A DNA stretch of 64,000 nt from Brevundimonas vesicularis (GCF_027886425.1 NZ_CP115671.1:1798001-1862000), one strand, 5' to 3'. Positions 35,315-44,600 are shown, counted from the stretch's first letter. Notes: generated by a model not told the origin, from the letters alone. Translations and numbers: made by a program.

Positions 35315-36109
35315 TCAGGCTTCAGGCGCGGCCTTTTCGGCGACCTTTGCGGCGTCCCAGAGGCGATCCATCTCGGCCAGATCCGATTGGTCGGGCGTAC
35401 GGCCGTCCTTCGCCAGTTCCGCCTCGATGAAGCCGAAACGGCGTACGAATTTGGCGTTGGCGGCGCGCAGGGCGTCTTCCGGTTCGATGTCCAGCTTGCG
35501 CGCCAGGTTGGCGACGACGAACAGCAGGTCGCCCAACTCCTCGCGCGCCTTGGCCTGGTCGCCGGCGGCGATCTCGACGCGCAACTCCTCGACCTCTTCG
35601 GCGAGTTTGTCGAACACCTCGTCGGTGGAGGGCCAGTCAAAGCCGACGCGAACGGCGCGCTTTGTCAGTTTGGCGGCGCGGGTCAGGGCAGGCAGGCCGA
35701 CCGGCACGTCGTCGAGAACGCCCGGCTTCTTGCGGTCCCTGCGCTCGGCGGCCTTGATGGCCTCCCAGGCGACGGTCTGTTCCTTCGAGGAGCGCTGGGC
35801 CTCGTCACCGAAAACGTGGGGGTGGCGGCGCTCCAGCTTGTCGGCGATGGCCGTGACCACGTCGTCGAAGGCGAACAGCCCCTGTTCCTCGGCCATGCGG
35901 GCGTGGAAGACGACCTGGAACAGCAGGTCGCCCAGTTCACCCTTCAGCTCGACAAGATCGTTGCGCTCGATGGCGTCGGCGACCTCATAGGCCTCCTCGA
36001 TCGTGTAGGGGGCGATGGTGGCGAAGGTCTGCTCCACGTCCCAGGGGCAGCCGCCGTCGGGATCGCGCAACCGCTCCATGACGCCGAGCAGGCGGTCGAT
36101 CGGTCTCAA
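35315..36109 (-). CDS. mazG: Nucleoside triphosphate pyrophosphohydrolase MazG
   Basis: The enzyme hydrolyses NTPs/dNTPs to monophosphates and pyrophosphate. The 264 residues hold two MazG domains: GGCPWDVEQTFATIAPYTIE with EEAYEVADAI metal ligands, then a second EEVEELRVEI ... EELGDLLFVVANLAR repeat. Start overlaps the upstream MFS stop by 4 bases; HAD hydrolase follows. Confidence 0.95.
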   Translation of the reverse strand: MRPIDRLLGVMERLRDPDGGCPWDVEQTFATIAPYTIEEAYEVADAIERNDLVELKGELGDLLFQVVFHARMAEEQGLFAFDDVVTAIADKLERRHPHVFGDEAQRSSKEQTVAWEAIKAAERRDRKKPGVLDDVPVGLPALTRAAKLTKRAVRVGFDWPSTDEVFDKLAEEVEELRVEIAAGDQAKAREELGDLLFVVANLARKLDIEPEDALRAANAKFVRRFGFIEAELAKDGRTPDQSDLAEMDRLWDAAKVAEKAAPEA

Positions 36110-37467
36110 CGGCGGGCTCCGTCGCGGGCTTCCAGGGCGATGCGGATTTCATCGTGCCGCTTCGGCGTCAGGGGGTAGCCCTTCAGCACCCAGGCGGCGG
36201 CGGCCAGCAACAGGCCGGGGACCAGAATGAACAGGATCTGGAGCGTCAGCAGGGAAAAGTCGCTGTTGCCCGTCGGGCCCGGCACCGCCTTGAAGCCCAC
36301 AACCTGCAGGATCAGATAGGGAATGAGCGCGACCACGTGGCCGATCTTGGTCGTCGCGGACAGGATGGAGAACATCAGTCCGGTGCGATCCACGCCCGTC
36401 TCCAGCCGCACCTCGTCGCCGGCGTCCGCCATCATGGCGCGCAGCAGGAACAGGCCGGCCGCATAGGGCAGGCCGGCGATGAACATGGCCCCTGCCGTCA
36501 GCATGAAGTTGCCGCCGGGAACCAGGGTGGCGGCAACATAGAGGGCCGCGAAGATCAGGCTGGCGACAGCCAGGGCCTTGTCCTTGCCGATGCGCGTGGC
36601 CAGCCAGGCCCAGATCGGCGCGCCGCACAGACCGGCGACGAAATAGAACAACATGAACAGGCCGGCCTGGCTGTGGTCGTAGCCCTTGATCTGTCCGAAG
36701 AAGAAGAACAGCAGCGAACCCGTGATGCCCGGCGCGACGCCCAGCAGCAGGTCGGCGATCAAGAGCTTCCGGACCGTGGGCATCTTCAGCAGGGCCAGAT
36801 AGGCGCTGGCGCCGCCATGCGGCTGGTCGCCCGCGTTGACGGGTTCTGGCACGGCGACCATAGCCAGACCGATGGTGACGGGCAGGGCGATCAGAATGGC
36901 CCAGCCCATGATCCGCACGCCGTCGGCATAGTTCCCGATGCCCGTCTGAACCACCACGGTCGGCAGCACCAGGATCAGGATCACGCCGATGATGTTGAAC
37001 ACCTGCCACCAGCCATAGACGCGGCTGCGCTGGTCATACTGCGGCGCAAGCACGGCGGCCCAGCCGAGTTGGCCCAAGGTGCCGATCGAGAAGCCGAGAT
37101 ACAGGACCAGCAGCCAGCCGAACAGATAGGCCGGTCCGGCGCCGGGCTGGACCACGACGAACATCATGAAGGCCGACAGCATCAGGATCGGCGTCGAGAT
37201 GGCCATCCACGGGCGATAGCGGCCGAACCGCGTCTTGGTCTTGTCCATGCCCCAACCGATGAAGGGGTCGAAGACGATGTCGATCAGGCGCACGGCCATG
37301 AAGACGGCCGCCACGACTCCCAGCTCCAGGCCTACATAGGTGGCGTAGAACTCCGGCAGGGTGACGGGCAGGGCGACGCCGAAGGCCGCCAGAGGCAGAC
37401 ACGGCCCGGAGAAGGCCGCAAGCACGGCGTTGGAACGGCGGGGCGCGGTCGGCGCGGCGGTGGACAT
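36106..37467 (-). CDS. MFS/GPH-family sugar-cation symporter
   Basis: ATG 37465-37467 gives MSTAAPTAPRRSNAVLAAFS and 453 residues with about 12 membrane segments. The motif DPFIGWGMDKTKTRFGRYRP is the GPH/MelB-type signature. Substrate unknown, possibly glycosides. It heads the minus operon with mazG and the HAD hydrolase; the longer reading frame upstream antisense to the VanY gene is not used. Confidence 0.88.
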   Translation of the reverse strand: MSTAAPTAPRRSNAVLAAFSGPCLPLAAFGVALPVTLPEFYATYVGLELGVVAAVFMAVRLIDIVFDPFIGWGMDKTKTRFGRYRPWMAISTPILMLSAFMMFVVVQPGAGPAYLFGWLLVLYLGFSIGTLGQLGWAAVLAPQYDQRSRVYGWWQVFNIIGVILILVLPTVVVQTGIGNYADGVRIMGWAILIALPVTIGLAMVAVPEPVNAGDQPHGGASAYLALLKMPTVRKLLIADLLLGVAPGITGSLLFFFFGQIKGYDHSQAGLFMLFYFVAGLCGAPIWAWLATRIGKDKALAVASLIFAALYVAATLVPGGNFMLTAGAMFIAGLPYAAGLFLLRAMMADAGDEVRLETGVDRTGLMFSILSATTKIGHVVALIPYLILQVVGFKAVPGPTGNSDFSLLTLQILFILVPGLLLAAAAWVLKGYPLTPKRHDEIRIALEARDGARR

Positions 37468-37572
37468 GCGTCGGTCCGAAAGGCGCGGCGCGAGTCGGCC
37501 GCGCGTCACCATGCCAGCGATCGGTGACGCATGCACTTGTGAGATCGACCGGCTTGGGGCTTCCTGTGGGAC

Positions 37573-38430
37573 ATGTGGCGAAGCCTTTTTGCGTTCCTGT
37601 CCGTCTGCTTCGTTCTGACGCTCGCCGGCGGCGCGCGGGCGGCCGGGTCCTGCCACACCAATGCCGACGGTTGGCAAGCGCAAGGGCTGGCGAACGCGGC
37701 GTCGGCTTACAGCATGGAATGGGCGCCGTTCGGGGCGGCGGAGTGGGGGTGGCAGGCCTATCTGCCGCTGATCCAGCACGAACTGCATACGACGTGCGGA
37801 CCCGGCACGCCGATCTTCGCGTCGCAACTGGCGGGGTTTCAGCAGACGCATGGCCTGGCGCCGACGGGCCTGTTCGATGCGGCGACATTCCAGGTGTTTC
37901 GCGGCCTTTGGCAGGAGCGCAGGCCATTCGTCATGGCGCGCGTCGGCGGAGTCTGTCCCGAGCCGCCGCCGATCAATCAACTCGGCTATCTGGTCGCGTC
38001 CGAGGAGCATGCCGACCGTCTGACACGTCTGCTGCGCCGGGACGTCTTGGACGCCTATCGCCGGCTGGTCGCGGCCGCGCGGGCAGAGGTTCCGGAGGTG
38101 GGGGCCGATCCCGAACTGCTGCAGATCTTCTCCGGCTTCCGCGATCCCGAGGCGGACGCGGCGCGCTGTGCGCAGCAGGGCAACTGCGACGGGCTACGTC
38201 GGGCGGTCTGTTCGCCGCATCGGACGGGCACAGCGGTCGATCTGTATGTCGGCCAGGCGCCGGGTCTGGGCGTCGATTCCACCACCCCGGCCAGTCGCGA
38301 ATATATGGCGCGGTCGGCGACCTATCGCTGGCTGGTGGCGAACGCTGGGCGTTTCGGCTTTGTGCCCTATGTCTATGAGCCGTGGCACTGGGAGTATGTG
38401 AAGCCTTGGGATCCTTCGTTCGCGCCCTGA
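37573..38430 (+). CDS. Secreted VanY-like D,D-peptidase (M15 family)
   Basis: The 285-residue protein has a Sec signal (residues 1-24, cleaved near GARAAG), a peptidoglycan-binding-like segment (FQQTHGLAPTGLFDAATF) and a C-terminal M15B peptidase fold: SGFRDPEAD, HRTGTAVDLYVG (His and Asp zinc ligands) and EPWHWEYVKPW. It would trim peptide stems in the periplasm. The next gene begins within its 3' end. Confidence 0.9.
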   Translation: MWRSLFAFLSVCFVLTLAGGARAAGSCHTNADGWQAQGLANAASAYSMEWAPFGAAEWGWQAYLPLIQHELHTTCGPGTPIFASQLAGFQQTHGLAPTGLFDAATFQVFRGLWQERRPFVMARVGGVCPEPPPINQLGYLVASEEHADRLTRLLRRDVLDAYRRLVAAARAEVPEVGADPELLQIFSGFRDPEADAARCAQQGNCDGLRRAVCSPHRTGTAVDLYVGQAPGLGVDSTTPASREYMARSATYRWLVANAGRFGFVPYVYEPWHWEYVKPWDPSFAP

Positions 38431-38864
38431 CCGAAGCTGAGAAATCGCTCGCGCGAGAGGCGTTCGGCGCCGCGATCGACCTGGCGCCCGTCCGTTTGAT
38501 CGGTTGGCCGTTCCGCCGCGCGTTTGTAGCCGGACGCTGGTTCGGGCGAGACTGGATCGTGTGGCCGCAAGCGCAGCTCGTCGCAGACTTCACTTTGACG
38601 TCCGAGCGAATGCAGGGCGTGCTGATTCATGAACTGACGCACGTCTGGCAGGCCCAGCAGGGTGTCAATTTGCTGTTCGCAAAGCTGAAGGCTGGGGACA
38701 CACCCGCCTCCTATGCCTACCGCGTGGAACCGACCTGCCGGTGGGACGCGTTGAACATCGAGCAGCAGGCGATGGTGATGGAGCATCGTTTCCATTGTCG
38801 CCGCGGTCGCCTCACGCCGGGCGACAGGACCTTTTACGACACCGTCTGTCCCTTCGAGACGTGA
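38382..38864 (+). CDS. Small HELTH-motif protein of unknown function
   Basis: This 160-residue protein overlaps the VanY-like gene by 49 bases if GTG 38382 is used; TTG 38406 (MGSFVRALTEAEK) is a better-looking start. It contains VLIHELTHVWQAQQG, an HExxH-like site with Thr, and FGRDWIVWPQAQLV before it. No third zinc ligand can be named safely. It may be a degenerate or novel metallopeptidase or a scaffold acting with the peptidase upstream. Confidence 0.65.
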   Translation: MALGVCEALGSFVRALTEAEKSLAREAFGAAIDLAPVRLIGWPFRRAFVAGRWFGRDWIVWPQAQLVADFTLTSERMQGVLIHELTHVWQAQQGVNLLFAKLKAGDTPASYAYRVEPTCRWDALNIEQQAMVMEHRFHCRRGRLTPGDRTFYDTVCPFET

Positions 38865-38962
38865 TTTGACGTTGGGGACTTGCAGAAGGCAAGGCAGCGC
38901 GCCAAGTTAGCAACGGTCGTTGTTGCGAATGGCGACCCTTGTCATTCAATGGAGCCTCCCCG

Positions 38963-39565
38963 ATGCCGAAAGTCCTCGTCCTCTATCATTCGACCTATGG
39001 TCACCTGGAAACCATGGCCGAGGCGGTCGCCGAAGGCGCGCGCGAGGTCGAAGGCGCCGTCGTGGACATCAAGCGCGTGCCGGAAACCGTGCCGGAAGAG
39101 CTGGCCAAGGCTTCTCACTACAAGCTGGATCAAAAGGCGCCGATCGCCAAGATCGACGATTTGAAGGACTACGACGCCATCATCATCGGCGCCGGAACCC
39201 GCTTCGGTTCGGCCGCGTCGCAGATGCGCGCCTTTCTGGATCAGGCTGGCGGCCTGTGGTTCTCGGGCGCCCTGATCGGCAAGGTGGGCGGGGCCTTTAC
39301 CGCCACGGCGACACAGCACGGCGGTCAGGAGACGACCTTCCAGGGCCTGCACAACTTCTTCATGCACCACGGCATGCCGGTCGTGGGTCTGCCCTATTCC
39401 TTCCAGGGACAGATGACGCTGGACGCCATCCACGGCGGCTCGCCCTATGGCGCATCGACGATAACGGGCGGCGACGGCTCGCGTCAGCCCAGCGATGTCG
39501 AGCTGGACGGCGCCCGGTTCCAGGGCAAGCATATCGCCGAGCTGGCCAAGAAGCTGCACGGCTGA
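38963..39565 (+). CDS. wrbA: NAD(P)H:quinone oxidoreductase WrbA
   Basis: ATG 38963, with GGAG 8 bases upstream, gives MPKVLVLYHSTYGHLETMAE and 200 residues, the family size. FMN-binding loops: YHSTYGHLETM, GAGTRFGSAASQMRAFLDQ, TATQHGGQETT and FFMHHGMPVVGLPY. It reduces quinones by two electrons. The aromatic-ring dioxygenase follows 4 bases later. Confidence 0.95.
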   Translation: MPKVLVLYHSTYGHLETMAEAVAEGAREVEGAVVDIKRVPETVPEELAKASHYKLDQKAPIAKIDDLKDYDAIIIGAGTRFGSAASQMRAFLDQAGGLWFSGALIGKVGGAFTATATQHGGQETTFQGLHNFFMHHGMPVVGLPYSFQGQMTLDAIHGGSPYGASTITGGDGSRQPSDVELDGARFQGKHIAELAKKLHG

Positions 39566-39569
39566 TCCG

Positions 39570-40328
39570 ATGCGCCAGCCCGCCGTCTTCTTCGGCCACG
39601 GTTCGCCCATGAATGCGCTCGGCGGTCCTTATGGGGCCGCCTGGCGTGCGCTGGGCGAAGCGATCGGCAAGCCCAAGGGCGTGGTGATGATCTCCGCCCA
39701 CTGGGAGACGCGCGGGCTCGGCGTAGCCGCGCAGGAGAAGCCCGAAACCATTCATGACTTCGGCAACTTCCCGCGCGAACTTCATGAGATGCAGTATCCG
39801 GCGCCCGGGTCGCCCGCCTTGGCGGCGCGGGTGTCGGCGCTGACCGGGGCCGTCCAGACGCATTCGTGGGGCCTGGATCACGGGACCTGGTCGGTGCTGT
39901 GCCATGTGTGGCCAGAGGCGGACGTGCCTGTGGTGCAGTTGTCGCTGAACCGCGAGCTGACGGCGCGCCAGCATTACGATCTGGCCAAGGCGCTGAAGCC
40001 TCTGCGCGATGAAGGGATCGTCATCGCCGGCTCGGGCGATTTCGTCCACAATCTGCGGACCTGGAAGCGCGAGGACGGCGCAGAGCCCTATGCCTGGGCG
40101 ACCGGCTTCAACGAGGCGGTGAAGACGGCGTTCGAACGGGGCGACCATGAGGCCCTGATCGATTGGGTGGGTCTGGCCGAGGACGCGCAGCTAAGCGTGC
40201 CGACCGACGAGCATTTCCTGCCGGTGCTTTATATCGCCGCCCAGCAGGAGCCGGGCGAGGCGGTCAGCTTCTTCAACGACCGTATCGACGGCGGCTCGAT
40301 CTCGATGACAGGCGTCCGGATCGGCTGA
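39570..40328 (+). CDS. ygiD: 4,5-DOPA-extradiol-dioxygenase-like protein (LigB fold)
   Basis: ATG 39570 gives 252 residues: GHGSPMNALGG with the first His ligand, ISAHWETRG, HDFGNFPRELHEMQYPAPG, DHGTWSVLCHVWP and GSGDFVHNLR, matching YgiD/DODA class III ring-cleavage proteins (zinc in E. coli YgiD). Natural substrate unknown; pairing with wrbA suggests quinone/catechol handling. Convergent with the acyl synthetase with no spacer. Confidence 0.85.
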   Translation: MRQPAVFFGHGSPMNALGGPYGAAWRALGEAIGKPKGVVMISAHWETRGLGVAAQEKPETIHDFGNFPRELHEMQYPAPGSPALAARVSALTGAVQTHSWGLDHGTWSVLCHVWPEADVPVVQLSLNRELTARQHYDLAKALKPLRDEGIVIAGSGDFVHNLRTWKREDGAEPYAWATGFNEAVKTAFERGDHEALIDWVGLAEDAQLSVPTDEHFLPVLYIAAQQEPGEAVSFFNDRIDGGSISMTGVRIG

Positions 40329-41882
40329 TCACGCCGCCTTCTCGGCCTCAACCATCTTCTGAATGGACACATAATCCGTCTTGCCGGTACCCAAGACGGG
40401 CACTTCGGCGACCTTGACGATCTTTTTCGGCACGATCAGTTCGGGCGCGCCGTTGGTTCGCGCCCATTCAGCCAGGGGCGCGACCTCGGCGTCGGCGTGG
40501 TCAGTGACGAGCACCAGCTTCTCGCCCTTGCGGCTGTCCGGGATAGACACCACGGCGTGGCGCTGATCCGGCCAGACGGCGCCGGCGATCCCTTCGACGG
40601 CGGTCAGTGAGACCATCTCGCCGCCGATCTTAGCGAAGCGCTTGGCGCGGCCGCGGATGGTGACATAGCCGTCGTCCGTCACATCGACGATGTCGCCGGT
40701 GTCCAGCCAATCGTCGCCAATCGGATCCCACTGCAACGGCTCGGCCGAGGTGACATAGCCGTTCATGACATTGGGCCCGCGCAGCATCAGGCGACCGCCC
40801 GCGTCGATGCCCTCAACGGGCTCCAGCTTCCAGTCGATGCCGGGCAGCACCTGACCGACCGTGCCGGGCGCGTTTCGGTCAGGATGGTTGACGGCGATGA
40901 CGGGCGAGGCCTCGGTCGCGCCGTAGCCTTCCAGCAGTTCGACGCCGCCGAACTTGGTATTGAACAGGGTGCGAGTTTCCTCGCGCACCTTCTCGGCGCC
41001 GGCGACCACGAACTTCAGCGTCGAGAAGTCGTTCGGTTCGGCGACGCGGCCGTACTGGTTCAGGAAGGTGTCGGTCGCGAACAGGATCGAGGCCTTCACC
41101 TGGGGCAGCAGGTCGGTGATCTGTTTGGCGTGCAGTGGCGACGGATACTGGAATGCCTTCAACCCTTGCAGCAGCGGCAGAATGACCCCGCCGGTCAGGC
41201 CGAAACAGTGGAAGGTCGGCAGGGGATTGAACATCACCCATTCGGGCAGCAGGTCGATGTGGGCCGCTACCTGACGCGCATTGGCGACGAGGTTCTTCTG
41301 GCTCAGCACCACACCCTTGGGCGTGCCGAAGCTGCCGGAGGTGAACAGGACGACGCCCGGCGAGTCGGGGTCCGTCTTCACGCGGAACCGCTTGGGCGCC
41401 GCGCCGGCGGCGAGGCCGTAGAGCTTGTCGGCCAGACCGATGGTCTTGCGGACATCGTCCAGCCAGACGACCTCGGCCACCGTCTTCAGTTCGACGATCA
41501 GGTCGTCCAGCTTGGCCTGATCGATGAAGCGTTTTGCGGTCAGCACCTTCTTGACGCCGGAGGCCTTGATGGCCGCCTTCAGATTGGCTTCGCCAGCGGT
41601 GAAATTCAGCATCACCGGCACACGACCGTGGGCGTGCAGACCGAAGAAGGTGACGACGACGCCCATGGACGACGGCAGCAGGATGGCGACACGCTCGCCC
41701 TTGTCGGTCATATTGGCGATCTTGCGCCCCAGCACGAAGGCGGCGCGGATCAGGCCGGTGTAGGTCAGCGGATGCCGGTCCTGATCTTCCAGGATTTCCT
41801 TGTCGCCGAACCGCGACCGCGCATCGATCAGGGCGTCGATCAGGGTCGAGTCGTAAAGCGAGGGATCCAGGGCCTGGCGCAA
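40329..41882 (-). CDS. AMP-forming acyl synthetase (acyl-ACP synthetase-like, Aas C-terminal type)
   Basis: TTG at 41880-41882 with GGAG 6 bases upstream starts MRQALDPSLYDSTL; 517 residues. ANL motifs: LFTSGSFGTPKGVVLSQKNL (A3 loop; Phe instead of the Glu/Thr usual in TSGSEG/TSGTTG), LLEGYGATEASPVIAVN, WLDTGDIVDVTDDGYVTIRGR and C-terminal Lys in LGTGKTDY. Closest in style to the synthetase half of Aas. Activates a fatty acid with ATP; acceptor (ACP or CoA) unknown. Confidence 0.8.
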   Translation of the reverse strand: MRQALDPSLYDSTLIDALIDARSRFGDKEILEDQDRHPLTYTGLIRAAFVLGRKIANMTDKGERVAILLPSSMGVVVTFFGLHAHGRVPVMLNFTAGEANLKAAIKASGVKKVLTAKRFIDQAKLDDLIVELKTVAEVVWLDDVRKTIGLADKLYGLAAGAAPKRFRVKTDPDSPGVVLFTSGSFGTPKGVVLSQKNLVANARQVAAHIDLLPEWVMFNPLPTFHCFGLTGGVILPLLQGLKAFQYPSPLHAKQITDLLPQVKASILFATDTFLNQYGRVAEPNDFSTLKFVVAGAEKVREETRTLFNTKFGGVELLEGYGATEASPVIAVNHPDRNAPGTVGQVLPGIDWKLEPVEGIDAGGRLMLRGPNVMNGYVTSAEPLQWDPIGDDWLDTGDIVDVTDDGYVTIRGRAKRFAKIGGEMVSLTAVEGIAGAVWPDQRHAVVSIPDSRKGEKLVLVTDHADAEVAPLAEWARTNGAPELIVPKKIVKVAEVPVLGTGKTDYVSIQKMVEAEKAA

Positions 41883-41950
41883 GCGCGTCTCCTACGGAGG
41901 ACGCGGGCGGCCCTCTCTGTTGTTCGGGCGACTGTCATTAATGACGCCGC

Positions 41951-42022
41951 CGCATCTTGAAAAGATGCGTAACGTCGCGTGAGTTCTGATGCGCGATCAC
42001 GCCTGCGGCAAGTCTGTTACGC
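41951..42022. promoter_or_regulatory. Hairpin and GCGTAAC/GTTACGC pair between the acyl synthetase and lipA
   Basis: The 183-base spacer between divergent genes holds a perfect 8-bp stem CGCATCTT-GAA-AAGATGCG (41951-41969) that runs into GCGTAAC (41967-41973), and a GTTACGC in opposite orientation at 42016-42022. No T-run follows the hairpin, so an operator is as likely as a terminator. GTTAC elements recur before pdhA. Confidence 0.45.
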
Positions 42023-42065
42023 GGTGTGCCTTGCCTAAACGGCCTCAAAGTCCGAAATACCGGCC

Positions 42066-43028
42066 ATGGTCACCCTGATCGACACCCTTCAGCGCAAGCC
42101 GTCCGAGCTGCGCCACCCCGAAAAGCAGAACCGGCCCGAGTCGGTCGTTCTGAAAAAGCCCGACTGGCTGCGGGTCAAGGCGCCGGGCTCCGGTCAATAC
42201 AACGCCACCAAGGAGATCGTTCGTTCCAAGGGGCTGGTGACGGTCTGTGAGGAGGCGGCCTGTCCGAACATCGGCGAGTGCTGGAGCCAGAAGCACGCCA
42301 CCCTGATGATCATGGGCGACACCTGCACGCGGGCCTGCGCCTTCTGCAACGTCAAGACGGGCTTGCCTCAGCCGCTGGATCCGGAAGAGCCGGGCAAGGT
42401 GGGTTTGGCCGTCCAGCAGATGGGGCTGAACCACGTCGTCATCACCTCGGTCGATCGCGACGACGTGGCCGACGGCGGCGCGGCCCACTTCGCCGAAGTG
42501 GTGCGCCAGATCCGCATCCAGGCGCCGGACACCACCATCGAGATCCTGACGCCCGACTTCCTGCGAAAGGACGGGGCGGCGGCCGTGATGATCGACGCCA
42601 AGCCTGACGTCTTCAATCACAACCTGGAGACCGTGCCGCGCCTGTATCTGAAGATCCGGCCGGGCGCGCGCTACTTCCACAGCCTGCGCCTGTTGCAGAT
42701 GGTCAAGGAGCGGGACCCGAACCAATTCACCAAGTCCGGCATCATGGTCGGCCTGGGCGAGACCAAGGAAGAGGTCATGCAGGTGATGGACGACATGCGG
42801 TCCGCCGGCGTGGACTTCATCACCATCGGCCAATATCTTCAGCCGACGCGCAAACACGCCGCGATCGACCGGTTCGTGACCCCGGAAGAGTTCAAGGCCT
42901 ATGAGGCGATCGCCCGGGCCAAGGGCTTCCTGATGGTGTCGTCCAGCCCGCTGACGCGTTCGTCGCACCACGCCGGCGACGACTTCGCCCGGCTGAAGGC
43001 GGCACGCGAGGCGCAGCTGCGCCGCTAA
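42066..43028 (+). CDS. lipA: Lipoyl synthase LipA
   Basis: Radical SAM enzyme that inserts two sulfurs into octanoyl-protein, needed by pyruvate dehydrogenase. The 320 residues have the auxiliary cluster CEEAACPNIGEC, the radical SAM motif CTRACAFCNV, TSVDRDDVADGGA, HNLETVPRLY and a C-terminal TRSSHHAGDDF in which the cluster-binding Ser is kept. Followed 7 bases later by the coq10-like gene. Confidence 0.97.
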   Translation: MVTLIDTLQRKPSELRHPEKQNRPESVVLKKPDWLRVKAPGSGQYNATKEIVRSKGLVTVCEEAACPNIGECWSQKHATLMIMGDTCTRACAFCNVKTGLPQPLDPEEPGKVGLAVQQMGLNHVVITSVDRDDVADGGAAHFAEVVRQIRIQAPDTTIEILTPDFLRKDGAAAVMIDAKPDVFNHNLETVPRLYLKIRPGARYFHSLRLLQMVKERDPNQFTKSGIMVGLGETKEEVMQVMDDMRSAGVDFITIGQYLQPTRKHAAIDRFVTPEEFKAYEAIARAKGFLMVSSSPLTRSSHHAGDDFARLKAAREAQLRR

Positions 43029-43035
43029 GTCCCGC

Positions 43036-43488
43036 ATGGCCGTACACCGCGTCACGCGCATTCTTCCCTATGCGCCCGAACAGCTTGCCGATCTGGTCGC
43101 CGACGTGCGCGCCTATCCCGACTTCGTGCCGTGGGTGACGTCGATGCGCGTCTGGAACGCGCGCGAGGAAGGCGAGGGTGTCGGCTTGCAGGATGCGGAG
43201 GCCAGCGTCGGGTTTTCCTTTCTGAAGGAGCGGTTCTCCACCTGGGTCCGGCACGATCGCAATGCGCCCAAGGTCGAGGTCGGCTTGCTGCGCGGACCCT
43301 TCAAGCACCTGAAGAACCGTTGGGAGTTCTTTTCCCATCCGGAGGGTACGCGGCTGGAGTTCATGATCGACTTCGCCTTCAAATCCCGGATGCTGGACAT
43401 GATGCTGTCGGCGAACTTCGACCGTGCGGTGGAAAAGCTGATCGGCTGTTTCGAGGCCGAGGCGAAGCGGAGATACGGCGGCCGATGA
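43036..43488 (+). CDS. Coq10/RatA-like SRPBCC (START) domain protein
   Basis: This 150-residue protein starts MAVHRVTRILPYAPEQLADL and has AYPDFVPWVTSMRVW, DLMPARY-like FSTWVRHDRNAPKVEVGLLRG and FKHLKNRWEFFSHPEGTRLE, typical of ubiquinone-binding Coq10 homologues (also called RatA toxins in some annotations). Probably aids quinone delivery. Stop overlaps the next ATG. Confidence 0.88.
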   Translation: MAVHRVTRILPYAPEQLADLVADVRAYPDFVPWVTSMRVWNAREEGEGVGLQDAEASVGFSFLKERFSTWVRHDRNAPKVEVGLLRGPFKHLKNRWEFFSHPEGTRLEFMIDFAFKSRMLDMMLSANFDRAVEKLIGCFEAEAKRRYGGR

Positions 43489-44600
43489 GTTTCGATTTCG
43501 ACGCAACCGTCGTGGGCGCCGGGGCTGTGGGCCTGGCCTGCGGACGGGCGCTGTCGAACCGAGGCCTGACCGTGCTGGTGCTGGAGAAGGAAGGCCACAT
43601 CGGCCAGGGCGTCTCCTCGCGTAACTCGGAGGTCATTCACGGCGGTCTCTATTATCCGACCGGATCGCTGAAGGCCCGCTTCTGCGTCGAGGGACGCCGT
43701 GCGCTGTACGATTTCCTGGCCAGCCGCAAGATCGACCACTGGAAATGCGGCAAGCTGGTCGTGGCGACGCAAGAGGCCGAGGTCGAGCGGATCGAGGCGA
43801 TCTTCAAACAGGCGACGGCGAACGGCGTCGAGGGGCTAGCGCATCTGACCGGCGCCCAGGCGCGGGCGCTGGAGCCAGAGCTGAATGCACACGCCGCCAT
43901 ACTGTCGCCCGAGAGCGGCCTGTTCGACAGTCACGGCTATATGCTGGCCCTGCAGGGCGAGATCGAGGATGCGGGCGGGGCGGTCGTGGTCTCGGCGCCG
44001 TTCGAGGGCGCAGAGGCGTTGACGGGCGGCGGCTTCACGATCCGTGTCGGCGGGGAGGGGGCGATGCAGGTCACCACCCGCCTTCTGGTCACCGCGCCAG
44101 GACTGTCGGCCCAGGCGGTGGCGGCGTTGATCGAAGGCTATCCGCCCGGCGACATTCCCGCCGGACATTTCGGCAAGGGCGTCTATTTCCGGCTGACGGG
44201 CAAGGCGCCGTTCGACCGCCTGATCTATCCGCCGCCCATCCCCGGCGCGCTTGGCACCCACTATCGCAAGGATCTGGGTGGTCAGGCCGTGTTCGGGCCG
44301 GACCTTGCCTATGTCGAAACCGAGGACTACTCGGTCGATCCTGCCAAGGCCGAAGAGTTCGCGACCTACATTCGGCGTTTCTGGCCGGGTCTGCCCGACG
44401 GCGCCCTGACGCCGGACTACGCCGGCATTCGGCCCAAACTGCATGGGCCGGGCGAGCCGCAACCGGACTTTCAGCTTCATGGCCGCGAACATCACGGCAT
44501 CGATGGTCTGATGGCCCTGTTCGGCATCGAAAGCCCGGGCCTGACCAGTTCGCTGGCCATCGGCGAAGCGGTGGCCGACGCTCTGACGGGGGACGCATGA
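43485..44600 (+). CDS. FAD-dependent oxidoreductase (L-2-hydroxyglutarate oxidase-like)
   Basis: ATG 43485 overlaps the coq10-like stop; 371 residues. N-terminal FAD-binding ATVVGAGAVGLACGRALSNRG, then EGHIGQGVSSRNSEVIHGGLYY, a run close to LhgO/L2HGDH enzymes, and C-terminal DYAGIRPKLHG with GIESPGLTSSLAIG. It likely oxidises a 2-hydroxy acid and passes electrons to quinone; exact substrate not certain. Confidence 0.85.
   Translation: MSFDFDATVVGAGAVGLACGRALSNRGLTVLVLEKEGHIGQGVSSRNSEVIHGGLYYPTGSLKARFCVEGRRALYDFLASRKIDHWKCGKLVVATQEAEVERIEAIFKQATANGVEGLAHLTGAQARALEPELNAHAAILSPESGLFDSHGYMLALQGEIEDAGGAVVVSAPFEGAEALTGGGFTIRVGGEGAMQVTTRLLVTAPGLSAQAVAALIEGYPPGDIPAGHFGKGVYFRLTGKAPFDRLIYPPPIPGALGTHYRKDLGGQAVFGPDLAYVETEDYSVDPAKAEEFATYIRRFWPGLPDGALTPDYAGIRPKLHGPGEPQPDFQLHGREHHGIDGLMALFGIESPGLTSSLAIGEAVADALTGDA

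Noticed and set aside
36154..37527. 457-aa + strand frame
   Set aside because: Antisense to the MFS transporter gene; no recognisable domain.
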